Shown: positions 34,648 to 43,159, counted from the stretch's first letter. The stretch: DNA of 64,000 bases from Haloarchaeobius iranensis (GCF_900103505.1 NZ_FNIA01000002.1:186001-250000), one strand, 5' to 3'. The notes: generated by a model not told the origin, from the sequence alone. A program made the numbers and translations.

Positions 34648-35436
34648 TTACCCGTCGTCGGTGCCACGCGGCTCGATCTCCCTGCCGTCCCACCGGATTC
34701 GGTCCTCGACGACGAGCTTCCGGAGGTGGCACTCGACGGTCCGGAGCGCGAGGTCGCGGACGCCGGTGAGGTCCTTATCGTAGGCGGCGTCGAGGACGGA
34801 TTCGAGGCGAGCCGCCTCGTTCTCGACGGCCGCCAGCACGCGCTCCTCGCGGTCGAGTCGGTGCTGGATGAGTCGCTGGCAGGTCGCCGACGGGTCGTCG
34901 ATGGTGGGGCCGTGCCCCGGGAAGAGTCGGTCCGGTTCGCGCGCGTACACCCGGCGGAGGCTCCCGAGGTAGGCGCGGAGGTCCCCTTCAGGCCGCCCGA
35001 CGACGACGCTCCCTTCGTCGACGGCGAGGTCGCCACAGACCAGGCCCGCACCGCTCTCGAAGGCGAGATGTTCGGGTGCGTGGCCGGGCGTCTCGACGGC
35101 GGTCACGGCGGTGTTCGGGAGCGTTTCCCCGTCGCGGAGCGTGCCGTCGGGCGTGACGCCGGTCGCCTCGACGAACCGGTCCGTGCGGCCGTGTCGTGCC
35201 CACACCGTCGCGTCCGTCTCGGCTGCGTAGTCACCGACTGCGCCGACGTGATCGCGGTGCGTGTGCGTGACGACGATGTGTCCGACCGAGCGCTCCGCGA
35301 CGGCCGCGTCGAGTTCGTCGCTCCGTGCAGCGGGGTCGACGAGGACTGCAGGGTCGTCCCCGACGAGATAGGTGTTCGTCCGGCCGGAGGGGGCCCGCGT
35401 CGACACCTCGACCGGGATGGTGACGATATCGCTCAC
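34648..35436 (-). CDS. Metallo-beta-lactamase-fold hydrolase with C-terminal winged-helix region
   Basis: A 262-residue MBL-fold protein. Zinc ligands are HTHRDH (58-63), the His of ETPGHAPEHL and the Asp of GDLAVD, with a final His in FPGHGP. The last 70 residues (from about 190) form a helical domain ending LRKLVVEDRIRW, similar to the beta-CASP-less LACTB2-type hydrolases that have a C-terminal winged helix. LACTB2 relatives are endoribonucleases; other members hydrolyse small thioesters. The GTG start at 35436 lies 20-odd bases after a TTTTGTCG box. Adjacent on the same strand is a winged-helix regulator gene ending 40 bases upstream. Confidence 0.85.
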   Translation of the reverse strand: MSDIVTIPVEVSTRAPSGRTNTYLVGDDPAVLVDPAARSDELDAAVAERSVGHIVVTHTHRDHVGAVGDYAAETDATVWARHGRTDRFVEATGVTPDGTLRDGETLPNTAVTAVETPGHAPEHLAFESGAGLVCGDLAVDEGSVVVGRPEGDLRAYLGSLRRVYAREPDRLFPGHGPTIDDPSATCQRLIQHRLDREERVLAAVENEAARLESVLDAAYDKDLTGVRDLALRTVECHLRKLVVEDRIRWDGREIEPRGTDDG

Positions 35437-35476
35437 GTCGGGGGGGAAGGGTCGCAGTCGACAAAAGCAGTCGGCC

Positions 35477-35758
35477 TCAGCAGTTAAGGAAGTAGACCTG
35501 CTTCCGTGCGTCCTGGAAGCTGTACCGCGAGCTGACGAGACCGGCCTCCTCGAGCCGGTTGAGCGCGTACCGGACCGTGCGGTCGGGGAGCAGGGACTCC
35601 TCGGCGAGCTGGCCCTGCGAGAGCGGCGACTCCGTCTCCAGCACCTTGGAGACGAGCTTCGCGCTCGGGGGGAGCTCGCGGAGCCGCTCCCGGTACTCCG
35701 CGTCGGAGAGGAGTTCTTCGGAATCGTCTGCACGGTCGTCGGCGGTACTCATGCTCAT
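35477..35758 (-). CDS. Winged-helix (MarR/HTH-type) transcription regulator
   Basis: A 93-residue protein that is little more than a winged helix: acidic N-terminus (MSMSTADDRADDSEE), then helices around LPPSAKLVSKVLETES, the recognition-helix pair LSQGQLAEESLLPDRTVRYA and wing SSRYSFQDARKQVYFL. Small single-domain regulators like this are common in haloarchaea. Three possible starts are GTG 35764, ATG 35758 and ATG 35752; 35758 best suits a TTAACACG box about 27 bases upstream. It lies divergent from the PPOX gene across a 135-base gap holding an AT-rich palindrome. Target genes are not known; the neighbours are candidates. Confidence 0.84.
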   Translation of the reverse strand: MSMSTADDRADDSEELLSDAEYRERLRELPPSAKLVSKVLETESPLSQGQLAEESLLPDRTVRYALNRLEEAGLVSSRYSFQDARKQVYFLNC

Positions 35759-35822
35759 ACACACCGAAAGCGGGAACCACGTGTTAAGGGTTGGCTATAG
35801 GTGAGTAGGTATTGTTGAGAGA

Positions 35823-35839
35823 ATATTAAGTGATAATAT
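35823..35839. promoter_or_regulatory. AT-rich palindrome in the gap between the regulator and PPOX genes
   Basis: ATATTA-AGTGA-TAATAT is a perfect 6-bp inverted repeat with a 5-bp spacer. It lies 55-71 bases before the PPOX ATG, upstream of that gene's TTTCTTTT TATA-like box, and about 65 bases ahead of the regulator start on the other strand. An operator for the adjacent winged-helix protein is plausible; an AT-rich promoter element is the alternative. Confidence 0.4.
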
Positions 35840-35893
35840 GTCATGGTTGCCTGTGTCACAGTTTCTTTTCCACTGGCACGACGAACGTGGGGT

Positions 35894-36295
35894 ATGGCCG
35901 AGATACCGTCCTCCCATCGCGACCTGTTCGAGAAGAAGACGTTCGCACATTTCGCGACGCTGCTGCCCGAGGGCACACCGCAGGTGACGCCGGTCTGGGT
36001 CGACTACGACCCCGAGACGAACCACGTGCTCGTCAACACGGCGCGCGGTCGACAGAAGGAGCGGAACGTGACCCGGAATCCGAAGGTCGGCATCGAGATG
36101 ACCGACCCGGACGACCCGTACCGGTACCTCTCCGTGCAGGGTGAGGTAGCGTCGGTGTCGGCCGAGGGTGCGGACGCACACGCCGACGAGCTCGCGGGCC
36201 GCTACATGGACCTGGACGAGTACCCGAACCGCGGCGAGGAGGTCGGCGAGCGCGTGGTCATCCGCATCAGGCCGGACACGGTCATCGCGAACTGA
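35894..36295 (+). CDS. PPOX-class (pyridoxamine-phosphate-oxidase fold) F420/FMN-dependent protein
   Basis: A 133-residue split-barrel flavoprotein. The pattern FAHFATLLPEGTPQVTPVWV (18-37), then HVLVNTARGRQKERNV (near 45-60) and GIEMTDPDDPYRYL, matches PPOX-class F420-dependent or FMN-binding proteins, in which the RxKxRN segment binds the cofactor phosphate. The reaction is probably a reduction, with an unknown substrate. The ATG is taken as MAEIPSSH; an in-frame upstream ATG is inside the promoter region. It stands alone and convergent with a minus-strand zinc finger. Confidence 0.87.
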   Translation: MAEIPSSHRDLFEKKTFAHFATLLPEGTPQVTPVWVDYDPETNHVLVNTARGRQKERNVTRNPKVGIEMTDPDDPYRYLSVQGEVASVSAEGADAHADELAGRYMDLDEYPNRGEEVGERVVIRIRPDTVIAN

Positions 36296-36340
36296 GCCTG
36301 CAAGCGCGAACGACAGCCCGTCGGTCGGCGGCCGCAGTGC

Positions 36341-36484
36341 TCAGCGCGAGCGCAGGCTCGGGTCGCGGTACCGGCCGAGCACGCAGTTGCAGTCGGGGCA
36401 GTGAACGACGACGCCCGTCTCGTGCTCGTGCCTGACGACGTCTTCGAGCGGCGTCTCCTGGCCGCAGTGTCCACAGGTGGGCAT
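36341..36484 (-). CDS. Small zinc-ribbon protein (47 aa)
   Basis: A 47-residue protein beginning MPTCGHCGQE with two CxxC pairs, Cys4/Cys7 and Cys29/Cys32, plus Cys34 (CPDCNC), and ending GRYRDPSLRSR. The arrangement is a single zinc ribbon with an intervening helix/strand (LEDVVRHEHETG). Its ATG faces the methyltransferase gene across 92 bases that hold the 22-bp palindrome. The TATA element of this gene overlaps that palindrome. Function unknown; binding to nucleic acid is common for such domains. Confidence 0.75.
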   Translation of the reverse strand: MPTCGHCGQETPLEDVVRHEHETGVVVHCPDCNCVLGRYRDPSLRSR

Positions 36485-36499
36485 ATCGTGTGTCGCGTT

Positions 36500-36521
36500 C
36501 ACAAATATCAAAATATTTGTG
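36500..36521. promoter_or_regulatory. 22-bp perfect palindrome between divergent genes
   Basis: CACAAATAT-CAAA-ATATTTGTG is a perfect 9-bp inverted repeat with a 4-bp spacer. It sits 16-37 bases upstream of the zinc-finger ATG on the minus strand, across its TATA position, and about 56-77 bases upstream of the methyltransferase GTG. It has the symmetry of a site for a dimeric repressor. Confidence 0.55.
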
Positions 36522-36576
36522 CTGTCGGACGACTCCAATACCGTTTTATCCCACCGAGGGAGTAGCAACGGACAGT

Positions 36577-37284
36577 GTGAAGGGCCAGGAGTGGTACCAG
36601 ACCGCCGAGGTCGCCGAGGAGTACGAGGAGAAGCGCTTCTCCGGCGGCGGTCGTCTCATCGACCGCCGCGAGAAGCGCGCCGTGCTCGAAGCTATCGGCC
36701 CGGTCGATGGGAAGGACGTGCTCGAGATCGCCTGCGGGACCGGCCGGTTCACCGTCATGCTGGCCGAACGCGGGGCCGACATCGTCGGCCTCGATATCTC
36801 CGCCGAGATGTTACAGCAGGGTCGAAAGAAGGCCCAGGCCGCCGGGGTCGCGGACCACCTGGAGTTCATGCGCGGCGACGCCGCGCGCCTCCCGTTCCCC
36901 GACGACCACTTCGACGCCGTGATGGCGATGCGGTTCTTCCATCTCGCAGATACACCCGCGTCGTTCCTCGCCGAGATGCAGCGCGTCTCGAAGGACCTGG
37001 TGTTCTTCGACACGTTCAACCGCTTCTCGACGCGGAGCATCTACAACTGGGCGCTGCCGATGGGCTCGCGGCTCTACTCCCGTGGCGAGGTCGAGTCACT
37101 GCTGGACAGCGCGGGGCTCCGGCTCGCACAGGACGACCACGACTTCGTGCTCCCGTACGGCTTCTACCGCCAGATCCCCGGCAGCGTCGCCAGAACGTTC
37201 CGTTCCGCGGACACGAGTCTCCTGGGCGCACCGGGTGTCGAACGACTCGCGTCCGTTTCCTACTGGAAGTCGAAGGTCGAATGA
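36577..37284 (+). CDS. Class I SAM-dependent methyltransferase
   Basis: A 235-residue methyltransferase with motif I VLEIACGTGRFT (48-59), motif II acidic residue in DIVGLDISAEML, and motif IV in FPDDHFDAVMAMRFFHL. The C-terminal region (YSRGEVESLLDSAGLRLAQ) resembles UbiE/COQ5-like small-molecule methyltransferases. The GTG start is chosen because TTTTATCC lies 26-33 bases before it, the leaderless spacing; a longer upstream frame would read through the promoter. The substrate is unknown. A GT2 gene follows 59 bases later with its own TATA. Confidence 0.85.
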   Translation: MKGQEWYQTAEVAEEYEEKRFSGGGRLIDRREKRAVLEAIGPVDGKDVLEIACGTGRFTVMLAERGADIVGLDISAEMLQQGRKKAQAAGVADHLEFMRGDAARLPFPDDHFDAVMAMRFFHLADTPASFLAEMQRVSKDLVFFDTFNRFSTRSIYNWALPMGSRLYSRGEVESLLDSAGLRLAQDDHDFVLPYGFYRQIPGSVARTFRSADTSLLGAPGVERLASVSYWKSKVE

Positions 37285-37312
37285 AAGACAGATTGGCTGG
37301 GCGTCATACCGG

Positions 37313-37320
37313 TTTTTAAC
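37313..37320 (+). promoter_or_regulatory. TATA box of the GT2 glycosyltransferase gene
   Basis: TTTTTAAC is centred about 27 bases before the ATG at 37344 and follows the BRE-like ATACCGG. The preceding gene stops 28 bases before it, so this T-rich run may also serve as that gene's terminator. Confidence 0.5.
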
Positions 37321-37343
37321 TATCGGTGCGGTAAGGGTCGAAC

Positions 37344-38261
37344 ATGGACCTCTCGGTGGTCGTTCCGACCCTGAACGGTCGGGACCGGCTCCATAGCTCG
37401 CTCGACGCGCTCTCGAGCGTCGCCCCATCGGCCGAGGTCGTGGTCGTCAACGGCCCCTCGTCCGACGGGACGACCGGGATGGTCAGGGCACGGACCGACG
37501 TCGACACGCTCGTCGAGATCAGCGAGCGCAACGTCAACGTCGCACGGAACGCGGGTTTCGAGGTCGCGACCGGCGACGTCGTCGCGTTCGTCAGCTACGA
37601 CCTCGCCGTCGAGGAGTCGTGGCACGACGGGCTCGTCGCGGCGTTCGACGACGGTGCCGACGTCGTCACCGGCCCGACCCACCGGACCGTCCCCGCCGGC
37701 ATGACCACCGAGACCGAGGAGCGACGCAGCATCGCCGGCCGCTCCGTCACCTACTTCAACGGCGACAACGCCGCCTTCCGGCGCGGTGCGCTCACCGCAC
37801 TCGACGGCTTCGACGAGTACCTCCAGACCGGCGGTGCCCGCGACGCCGCCCACCGAATCGCGGTGATGCGGTACGACGTGGACTGGCACAGCGACATGTG
37901 CGTCCGCGGCGAGTACGAGACCGACGGCGGGCGCGAACCCGAGGACTGGCAGTGGAAGTACCGGGCGCTCGCCTATCGCATGGTGAAGAACTACGGTATC
38001 CGCCCCACGGTGGCGCGTCGAACCCTCACCGACGCGCTGGGTGACGGGGTCTCGTCGCTCCGCGACGTCGTCACCGGGGCCCGACGACCGTCCGAGTGGC
38101 TGGGCAGCGGCCGCGCCGTCGCGAAGGGGCTCGTCGTCGGCGCGAAGGACGGCCTCGCCGCGCGGAAGGCCGACCGTTCGCCCCGGCGGAACCCGAACGG
38201 AGTCTCCACGCGGGCGGACCGGGCGGTCTGTCGGTACGACATCGCCAGCACCGCCGACTAA
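37344..38261 (+). CDS. Glycosyltransferase family 2
   Basis: A 305-residue GT-A enzyme. The N-terminal VVVPTLNGRDRLHSSLDAL (5-23) and VVVNGPSSDGTTGMV are typical nucleotide-sugar binding segments. The usual DxD is replaced by SYDLAVEESW near residue 90, and NGDNAAFRRGAL (near 140) is the acceptor region. No membrane helix is evident, so it probably works at the membrane surface on a lipid- or protein-linked glycan. It is alone rather than in an agl-type cluster. Stop codons of this gene and the minus-strand amidohydrolase overlap. The sugar and acceptor are unknown. Confidence 0.85.
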   Translation: MDLSVVVPTLNGRDRLHSSLDALSSVAPSAEVVVVNGPSSDGTTGMVRARTDVDTLVEISERNVNVARNAGFEVATGDVVAFVSYDLAVEESWHDGLVAAFDDGADVVTGPTHRTVPAGMTTETEERRSIAGRSVTYFNGDNAAFRRGALTALDGFDEYLQTGGARDAAHRIAVMRYDVDWHSDMCVRGEYETDGGREPEDWQWKYRALAYRMVKNYGIRPTVARRTLTDALGDGVSSLRDVVTGARRPSEWLGSGRAVAKGLVVGAKDGLAARKADRSPRRNPNGVSTRADRAVCRYDIASTAD

Positions 38262-39082
38262 TCCGCCGCCTCGGGCGCGAGCCCGTCGACAACGCGGACC
38301 GCGTTCTTCGAGAACGCACGGCGCATCTTGTCCTCCGAGACATCCAGAGTCAGCAGTTCCATCACGCCCACGTTCGGGTGAACTCCGGGCGCACCGGAGC
38401 CGAACAGCACGCGGTCGGGGTGTTCCAGCAGCGCGCGTTCCATCGGCTCGCGGAACCGGACGAAGCTCGTGTCGACGTACAGGTCGTCGTGGCTCGCGAG
38501 CAGCTCGATGGTCCGCTCGGTCGCCTCACGGTCCAGCGGGTAGCCGCCGAAGTGTGCGAGGATGACCGGGAAGCCGCGCCCGAGGAGCGTCCTGGCCACC
38601 GCGTCCGGTGGGAACCCCGTGCCGGCCCGGACCAGCACGGGCAGTCCGACCTCGCCGAGCACGTCGACGACCGCCTCGTCGGGCAGTCCGTCGTGCAGCG
38701 GGTCGACGACGAACCCGTGGAACCGGTCGTCGTACGCGTACTGCTCGACCGCTTCCGGGCCCGCGTGGTACTCCTTGCGCGACGCCGTCAGGTTCCGTAG
38801 CCGGCTGGACGCGCTCGACCCCGGGTCACGTGGCCCCGCCAGCCGTGCGAACGCGAGGAACGGCCGCTCGACGCTGTGGCGCGCCACGGCGTTGTTCGCG
38901 GTCAGGTACGGCCCCTCCTCCGGTCGCGGCTCCGGGAACGTCACCGAGCGCACGACACCGGCCTGCTGCATCTCGCGCTCGACGGTCTCCGGCGCGGTGT
39001 GTGGCCCCGTCGAGCCGTGCTCGTCAGTCGGCAGCTGGACGTGGACGTCGACCACGCGAAAGCGGTGCTCCAGCTCCAGCAT
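38258..39082 (-). CDS. Amidohydrolase-2 family protein
   Basis: A 274-residue TIM-barrel amidohydrolase of the PF04909 type. The N-terminal strand VVDVHVQLP (10-18) carries one Asp-His pair in place of the commoner HxH. VILAHFGGYPLD (near 175-186) supplies a His, DDLYVDTSFV follows, and the terminal RVLFGSGAPGVHPNV takes the place of the FGSDxPH motif, with a Gly where the catalytic Asp usually sits. The altered metal site means activity is uncertain. It is cytoplasmic and monocistronic, convergent with the GT2 gene. Confidence 0.78.
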   Translation of the reverse strand: MLELEHRFRVVDVHVQLPTDEHGSTGPHTAPETVEREMQQAGVVRSVTFPEPRPEEGPYLTANNAVARHSVERPFLAFARLAGPRDPGSSASSRLRNLTASRKEYHAGPEAVEQYAYDDRFHGFVVDPLHDGLPDEAVVDVLGEVGLPVLVRAGTGFPPDAVARTLLGRGFPVILAHFGGYPLDREATERTIELLASHDDLYVDTSFVRFREPMERALLEHPDRVLFGSGAPGVHPNVGVMELLTLDVSEDKMRRAFSKNAVRVVDGLAPEAAD

Positions 39083-39293
39083 CTACCGTCCGTTGCGGCC
39101 CCTCGTATTTCTCGATACCGGTCAAACTGTGGGTCGCTGGCACGGTTCGGGCTGTGGAACGAGTCCCTGGGAGCCGCGGGTCCTCGCCGGTGACGGCAAC
39201 CGCCGAAGGCGCGGCCGACCCGATGGGACGTAGGGATGCCGTCTGGCAGATCCGTGCTAATCGCAAGCAAGCGCCGCCATACCTACACAACAA

Positions 39294-39300
39294 TTATATA
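39294..39300 (+). promoter_or_regulatory. TATA box of the thermosome gene
   Basis: TTATATA within CACAACAATTATATAG gives a predicted start near 39323 and a leader of about 13 bases carrying GAGGT, eight bases before the ATG. The purine/AT-rich block 39285-39315 stands out from the GC-rich surroundings. Confidence 0.6.
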
Positions 39301-39335
39301 GAAGAAGAAACAATCTACTGGCGAGGTTTCACAGC

Positions 39336-40928
39336 ATGTCATCAGCAGATTTCGCACAGCGGGGCATGGGCAACCGACCGATGTTCATCCTGGCCGAGGA
39401 CTCCCGACGCACACAGGGCCGGGACGCCCAGTCCTCGAACATCACCGCCGGCAAGGCGGTCGCCGAAGCCGTCCGGACCACACTCGGGCCGCGCGGCATG
39501 GACAAGATGCTCGTCGACTCGACCGGCGACGTCGTCATCACGAACGACGGCGCGACCATCCTGACCGAGATGGACATCGAGCACCCGGCGGCGGAGATGC
39601 TCGTCGAGGTCGCCGAGACTCAGGAGGACGCCGTCGGTGACGGCACCACGACCGCGGCCGTCCTCGCGGGCCGACTCCTCGCACAGGCTGAGGACCTGCT
39701 GGAGAACGACGTCCACCCGACGACCATCGTCGAGGGCTACCACGAGGCCGCACGCTTCGCCCGGGAGGCCATCGACGACGAGGTGCTCGATGCGGCGGTC
39801 GACGACGACACGCTCCGCAAGGTCGCCGAGTCCAGCATGACCGGGAAGGGCACCGGCGGCCTGACGGCCGACCAGCTCGCCGAGACGGTCGTCTCGGCCG
39901 TCCGGCACGTCGAGAGCGACGACGGTACCGTGAGCCGTGACGACGTGCGCGTGACCACGAAGGTCGGCGCGTCCTCGAACGCGACAGAACTCGTGGAGGG
40001 CATCATCGTCGACGAGGAGCCGGTCCACGACGAGATGTCCAAACACGTCACCGACGCGAACGTGCTCGTCCTCGACCTCGAACTCGACGTCCGCACGGCC
40101 GACATCGACGCCGAGTACCAGGTCACCTCCGTCGACCAGCTCACCGCCGCGATGGACGCCGAGGAGACCGAGCTCCGCGAGTACGCGAAGACCATCGCCG
40201 ACGCCGACGTCGACGTCGTCTTCTCGACCGACGACATCGACGGGCGCGTCGCCTCGTTCCTCGCCGAGGAGGGCGTCCTCGCCTTCGAGGGCCTCTCGGA
40301 CAGCGACGCCCGCGCCATCGCGACCGCGACGGGCGCCCGCCGCGTCGGCGCGCTCGACGACCTCGAAGACGACGACTTCGGGCACGTCGAGTCCATCGAC
40401 GTCCGGCGCGTCGGCGACGACCAGCTCACCTTCGTCGAGGGGGGCGCGGCCGCCAGCTCCGTGACCGTCTTCGTCCGCGGCGGCACCGAGCACGTCGTCG
40501 ACGAGCTCGAGCGGACGCTCGAGGACGCACTCGACGTGGTCAGCGTCGCCGTCGAGTCCGGCGAAGTCCTGCCCGGTGCAGGAGCGTCCGAACTCGCCAT
40601 CGCCGCCGCGGTCCGCGACGCGGCCGCCAGCATCGAGGGCCGCAAGCAACTCGCCGTCGAGGCGTTCGCCGACGCCGTCGACACCATCCCGCGCACGCTC
40701 GCCGAGAACGCCGGCATGGACCCTATCGACGCGCTCGTCTCGCTGCGCGCCCGCCGCGAAGAGGGCGAGGTCGTCGGCCTCATCAGCGACGGTGAGACCG
40801 GCCGCGTCGACGACCCGCTCGCCTCCGGTATCATCGACCCCGCCGACGTCAAGCGCGAGGCCGTCGAGTCCGCCACCGAGGCCGCGACGATGATCCTCCG
40901 CATCGACGACGTCATCGCCGCGAACTGA
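39336..40928 (+). CDS. Thermosome (group II chaperonin) subunit, CCT3-like
   Basis: A 530-residue ATP-dependent chaperonin subunit that folds proteins in a closed double ring. Conserved segments are [20 protein letters not shown] and [20 protein letters not shown] in the equatorial domain, the ATP-site [12 protein letters not shown] (near 91) and [11 protein letters not shown] near the end. The chain stops at IDDVIAAN, without the Gly/Met-rich GGM tail of the major subunits, which fits the third, divergent haloarchaeal subunit (CCT3-type). An extended N-terminus ([16 protein letters not shown]) is kept because GAGGT precedes the ATG at 39336. Monocistronic with a strong TATA. Confidence 0.93.
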   Translation: MSSADFAQRGMGNRPMFILAEDSRRTQGRDAQSSNITAGKAVAEAVRTTLGPRGMDKMLVDSTGDVVITNDGATILTEMDIEHPAAEMLVEVAETQEDAVGDGTTTAAVLAGRLLAQAEDLLENDVHPTTIVEGYHEAARFAREAIDDEVLDAAVDDDTLRKVAESSMTGKGTGGLTADQLAETVVSAVRHVESDDGTVSRDDVRVTTKVGASSNATELVEGIIVDEEPVHDEMSKHVTDANVLVLDLELDVRTADIDAEYQVTSVDQLTAAMDAEETELREYAKTIADADVDVVFSTDDIDGRVASFLAEEGVLAFEGLSDSDARAIATATGARRVGALDDLEDDDFGHVESIDVRRVGDDQLTFVEGGAAASSVTVFVRGGTEHVVDELERTLEDALDVVSVAVESGEVLPGAGASELAIAAAVRDAAASIEGRKQLAVEAFADAVDTIPRTLAENAGMDPIDALVSLRARREEGEVVGLISDGETGRVDDPLASGIIDPADVKREAVESATEAATMILRIDDVIAAN

Positions 40929-40997
40929 GCCGACGGACCACCGTGGTCGAGCCCCACGAGTCCTCGCCCGCCGCGAGACGGACGTTCGTTGCCGCTC

Positions 40998-41582
40998 TCA
41001 GGGTTCGGAGACGACGTCCCCGAGCGCTGCACCGACGGCCATCACGACGGCGGTGAGTCCCGTCGCGCTCGTCGCCACCCAGGGCGTCGCCCAGTCGGCG
41101 CGGCCCCAGGCAGTCATCAGAACGACCGACGTCATCGTGGCGATGCCGAGCACCCCGAGCAGCCGGGCGGGGACGAGCCCGAACAGCCGGTCCGCCTCGA
41201 CGTCCTCGAACCCGGCCGCATGGAGGATACCGAGCACCAGTGCGACGCCGACGAGGAGCGTCAGGCCGAGCACCGGCAGCCGGCTCGAGAGGTGTTCGGC
41301 GATCTCGAGGGTCCCGCCCTCGACGATCATCGGGATGCCGAAGACGAAGCTCCCGACCAGCGCCTCGCCAGCGTCCTGCAGACTGAACGAGGAGCGGAAC
41401 CGGCCGAACACTCGCGGCTGTCGCGCGCGGCGGAGCGTCCGCATCGTCTGCCTCACCTGCTCGCGTTCCGCCTCCGTGTCGACGATCTCCTCCAGTTCCT
41501 CCAGCTCCTCGAACACCGACTCGATCTCCGGTTGGTCGGTGGTCGTCCCGGTCGAGCCACGGCTCTCTTCCTTCGCGTTCAT
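40998..41582 (-). CDS. DUF2391/TIGR02587-type membrane protein
   Basis: A 194-residue protein. The N-terminal 65 residues are acidic and helical (IESVFEELEELEEIVDTEAE, a coiled-coil-like run). Three or four membrane segments follow at about 72-92, 102-122, 138-158 and 170-190. The combination of a coiled coil with a compact helical bundle matches my recollection of the DUF2391 family. An AGTTAACTC box about 27 bases upstream of the ATG gives a leaderless promoter. Convergent with the thermosome gene, 69 bases apart. Function unknown. Confidence 0.8.
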   Translation of the reverse strand: MNAKEESRGSTGTTTDQPEIESVFEELEELEEIVDTEAEREQVRQTMRTLRRARQPRVFGRFRSSFSLQDAGEALVGSFVFGIPMIVEGGTLEIAEHLSSRLPVLGLTLLVGVALVLGILHAAGFEDVEADRLFGLVPARLLGVLGIATMTSVVLMTAWGRADWATPWVATSATGLTAVVMAVGAALGDVVSEP

Positions 41583-41756
41583 ACTGGGCCGTACGGTGCC
41601 AGAGAGTTAACTCCGGGCGCCGACCCGGCGTGCCTCCGCCGTGGCTGTAACCGCGACAGCGTGGTAGCAGCCCCTGTCATGTCGCAACCGCCAGCTCCGA
41701 CGCATCGGGGGTCGCCATGGCGCTCGGGCCGCACCGTCGACTCCTCGGTAGGTCCG

Positions 41757-42368
41757 TCAGGCCACGGCCGGGAGCGACCAGCCCCGCCGCATCGCCAGCA
41801 GGCGGAGGCCGAGTGCGAGACCGACGCAGGCAGCGGTCGGGACCGGCGGCGCGACGCCGAGGGTCCAGAACAGCCAGAACACGGTGCCGCCCGCGATGGC
41901 ACACGTCGCGTAGAAGTCCTCGTGGAGGACGAACGGCACCTCCTGGGCGAGCAGGTCACGGATCGCGCCACCACCGACGCCGGTCAGCGTCGCACAGATG
42001 ACGACGCCGAACGGCGACAGGCCGCTCTCGACGCCGACGATGGCCCCGGTCGCCGCGAACGCGGCCAGCCCGACGGCGTCCGGAATCGTCAGCAGCGGCG
42101 AGTCCGCGATGGCCCCGCGTTCGGCCCGGACGAGCGCGATTGCGAGCGCGACGCCCGCGAGCGCGAGCAGCACGTCCGTCTCCGCGGTCAGCGCCGACGG
42201 GACGCGCCCGACGAGCAGGTCCCGGGTGATACCGCCACCGAGCGCCGTCACGACGCCCAGCACGGTCACCCCGAGGTAGTCGAGGTCGGCGTCGACGCCC
42301 TTCGACGCGCCGGCGACGCCGAAGGCGACCGTGCCGATGGCGTTCATCGCCGCGAACGGCGTCAGCAT
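41757..42368 (-). CDS. TRIC/UPF0126-type membrane protein (trimeric intracellular cation channel family)
   Basis: A 203-residue membrane protein made of a duplicated three-helix unit. The two GGG motifs, GGGITRDLLVGRVP (near 44-57) and GGGAIRDLLAQEVP (near 130-143), are diagnostic of the bacterial/archaeal TRIC (YvgA/UPF0126) family, which forms potassium-permeable trimers. Both GGGxxRD motifs are intact. The ATG overlaps the end of the upstream SAM-hydrolase gene by seven bases, so they are co-transcribed. A cation channel in a salt-in halophile is reasonable, but transport itself is not shown. Confidence 0.88.
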   Translation of the reverse strand: MLTPFAAMNAIGTVAFGVAGASKGVDADLDYLGVTVLGVVTALGGGITRDLLVGRVPSALTAETDVLLALAGVALAIALVRAERGAIADSPLLTIPDAVGLAAFAATGAIVGVESGLSPFGVVICATLTGVGGGAIRDLLAQEVPFVLHEDFYATCAIAGGTVFWLFWTLGVAPPVPTAACVGLALGLRLLAMRRGWSLPAVA

Positions 42369-43159
42369 CGCTCGAGGGTCACCTCGTCGGCCGGTCCGAG
42401 CCCGAACGCCTCGTCGCCGCGCCCGCGGTTCACGTCGCACTCGACGTTGCCGTGGCTCCCGACCGTGACCAGCTGCTCGCCCTCTGGAACGGCCGCGAAC
42501 GTCTCGCCGACCGGGACGCGCTCGCCGTTGACCGTCGCTGCCTCTGCGTCCGCGAGGAAGCCACCGGGGACGTTCGTCACGGCGTTGCCGAAGTCGTCCA
42601 CGACCAGCACCTCCCCCTCGGCGCGGTCGCCCTCGACCGTCGCGGCTGGGAGCGTGCAGTCCACGAGCGCGTCGCGGTCGGTCGCCTCGACGCCCTCCAT
42701 CCCGCCGACCGCGGCGACCCCGACCTCGTGGACCCGCGCCGCCGCCGGCGCGAACACGTCCCGCCCGTGGAACGTACTCGACGCCGCGTCGGCGTCGTCG
42801 ACGACGTACGCCTCGACCGTCTGGTGCGTCGCGTCCGCGAGCGACTCACCGGGGTCGAGGCCGGCGAGCGCCCGCGCCACGGGCAGCACGACCCCGTTGT
42901 CCGGCGCGACGAGGGCGTGCCGGCCCACCCGGACGACGATGGCGTCGCGGTCGGTGCCGACCCCGGGATCGACAACGACGCAGTGGACCGCCGGCGGGAA
43001 GTAGGGAAGCGTCTCGCGCAGCCAGAACGCAGTCGCGCGCACGTCGTGCCGGGGGAACTCGTGGCTCACGTCGACCAGCCGCGCGTCGCAACGGTCGAGG
43101 ATGACGCCACGCATCGCCGCGGGGTACGGCGAGCCGAAGTCCGACGAGAGCGTAATCAT
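42362..43159 (-). CDS. SAM hydroxide adenosyltransferase (DUF62 family)
   Basis: A 265-residue enzyme that uses water or hydroxide to split S-adenosylmethionine into adenosine and methionine. The opening ITLSSDFGSPYPAAMRGVIL and the motifs DVSHEFPRHD (31-40), VVVDPGVGTDRDAIVV (62-77), FHGRDVFAPAAA and FGNAVTN near the C-terminus match the duf62 family, in which the conserved Asp, Arg and His polarise the attacking water. Cytoplasmic. It begins the SAM-hydrolase/TRIC pair and is separated from nadM by 256 bases in which I see no further gene. Confidence 0.9.
   Translation of the reverse strand: MITLSSDFGSPYPAAMRGVILDRCDARLVDVSHEFPRHDVRATAFWLRETLPYFPPAVHCVVVDPGVGTDRDAIVVRVGRHALVAPDNGVVLPVARALAGLDPGESLADATHQTVEAYVVDDADAASSTFHGRDVFAPAAARVHEVGVAAVGGMEGVEATDRDALVDCTLPAATVEGDRAEGEVLVVDDFGNAVTNVPGGFLADAEAATVNGERVPVGETFAAVPEGEQLVTVGSHGNVECDVNRGRGDEAFGLGPADEVTLERC

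Noticed and set aside
39083-39290. Gap upstream of the thermosome gene as a possible small gene
   Set aside because: Open frames here are Arg-rich antisense-type noise; only the TATA region near 39294 and the amidohydrolase promoter on the other strand are convincing.
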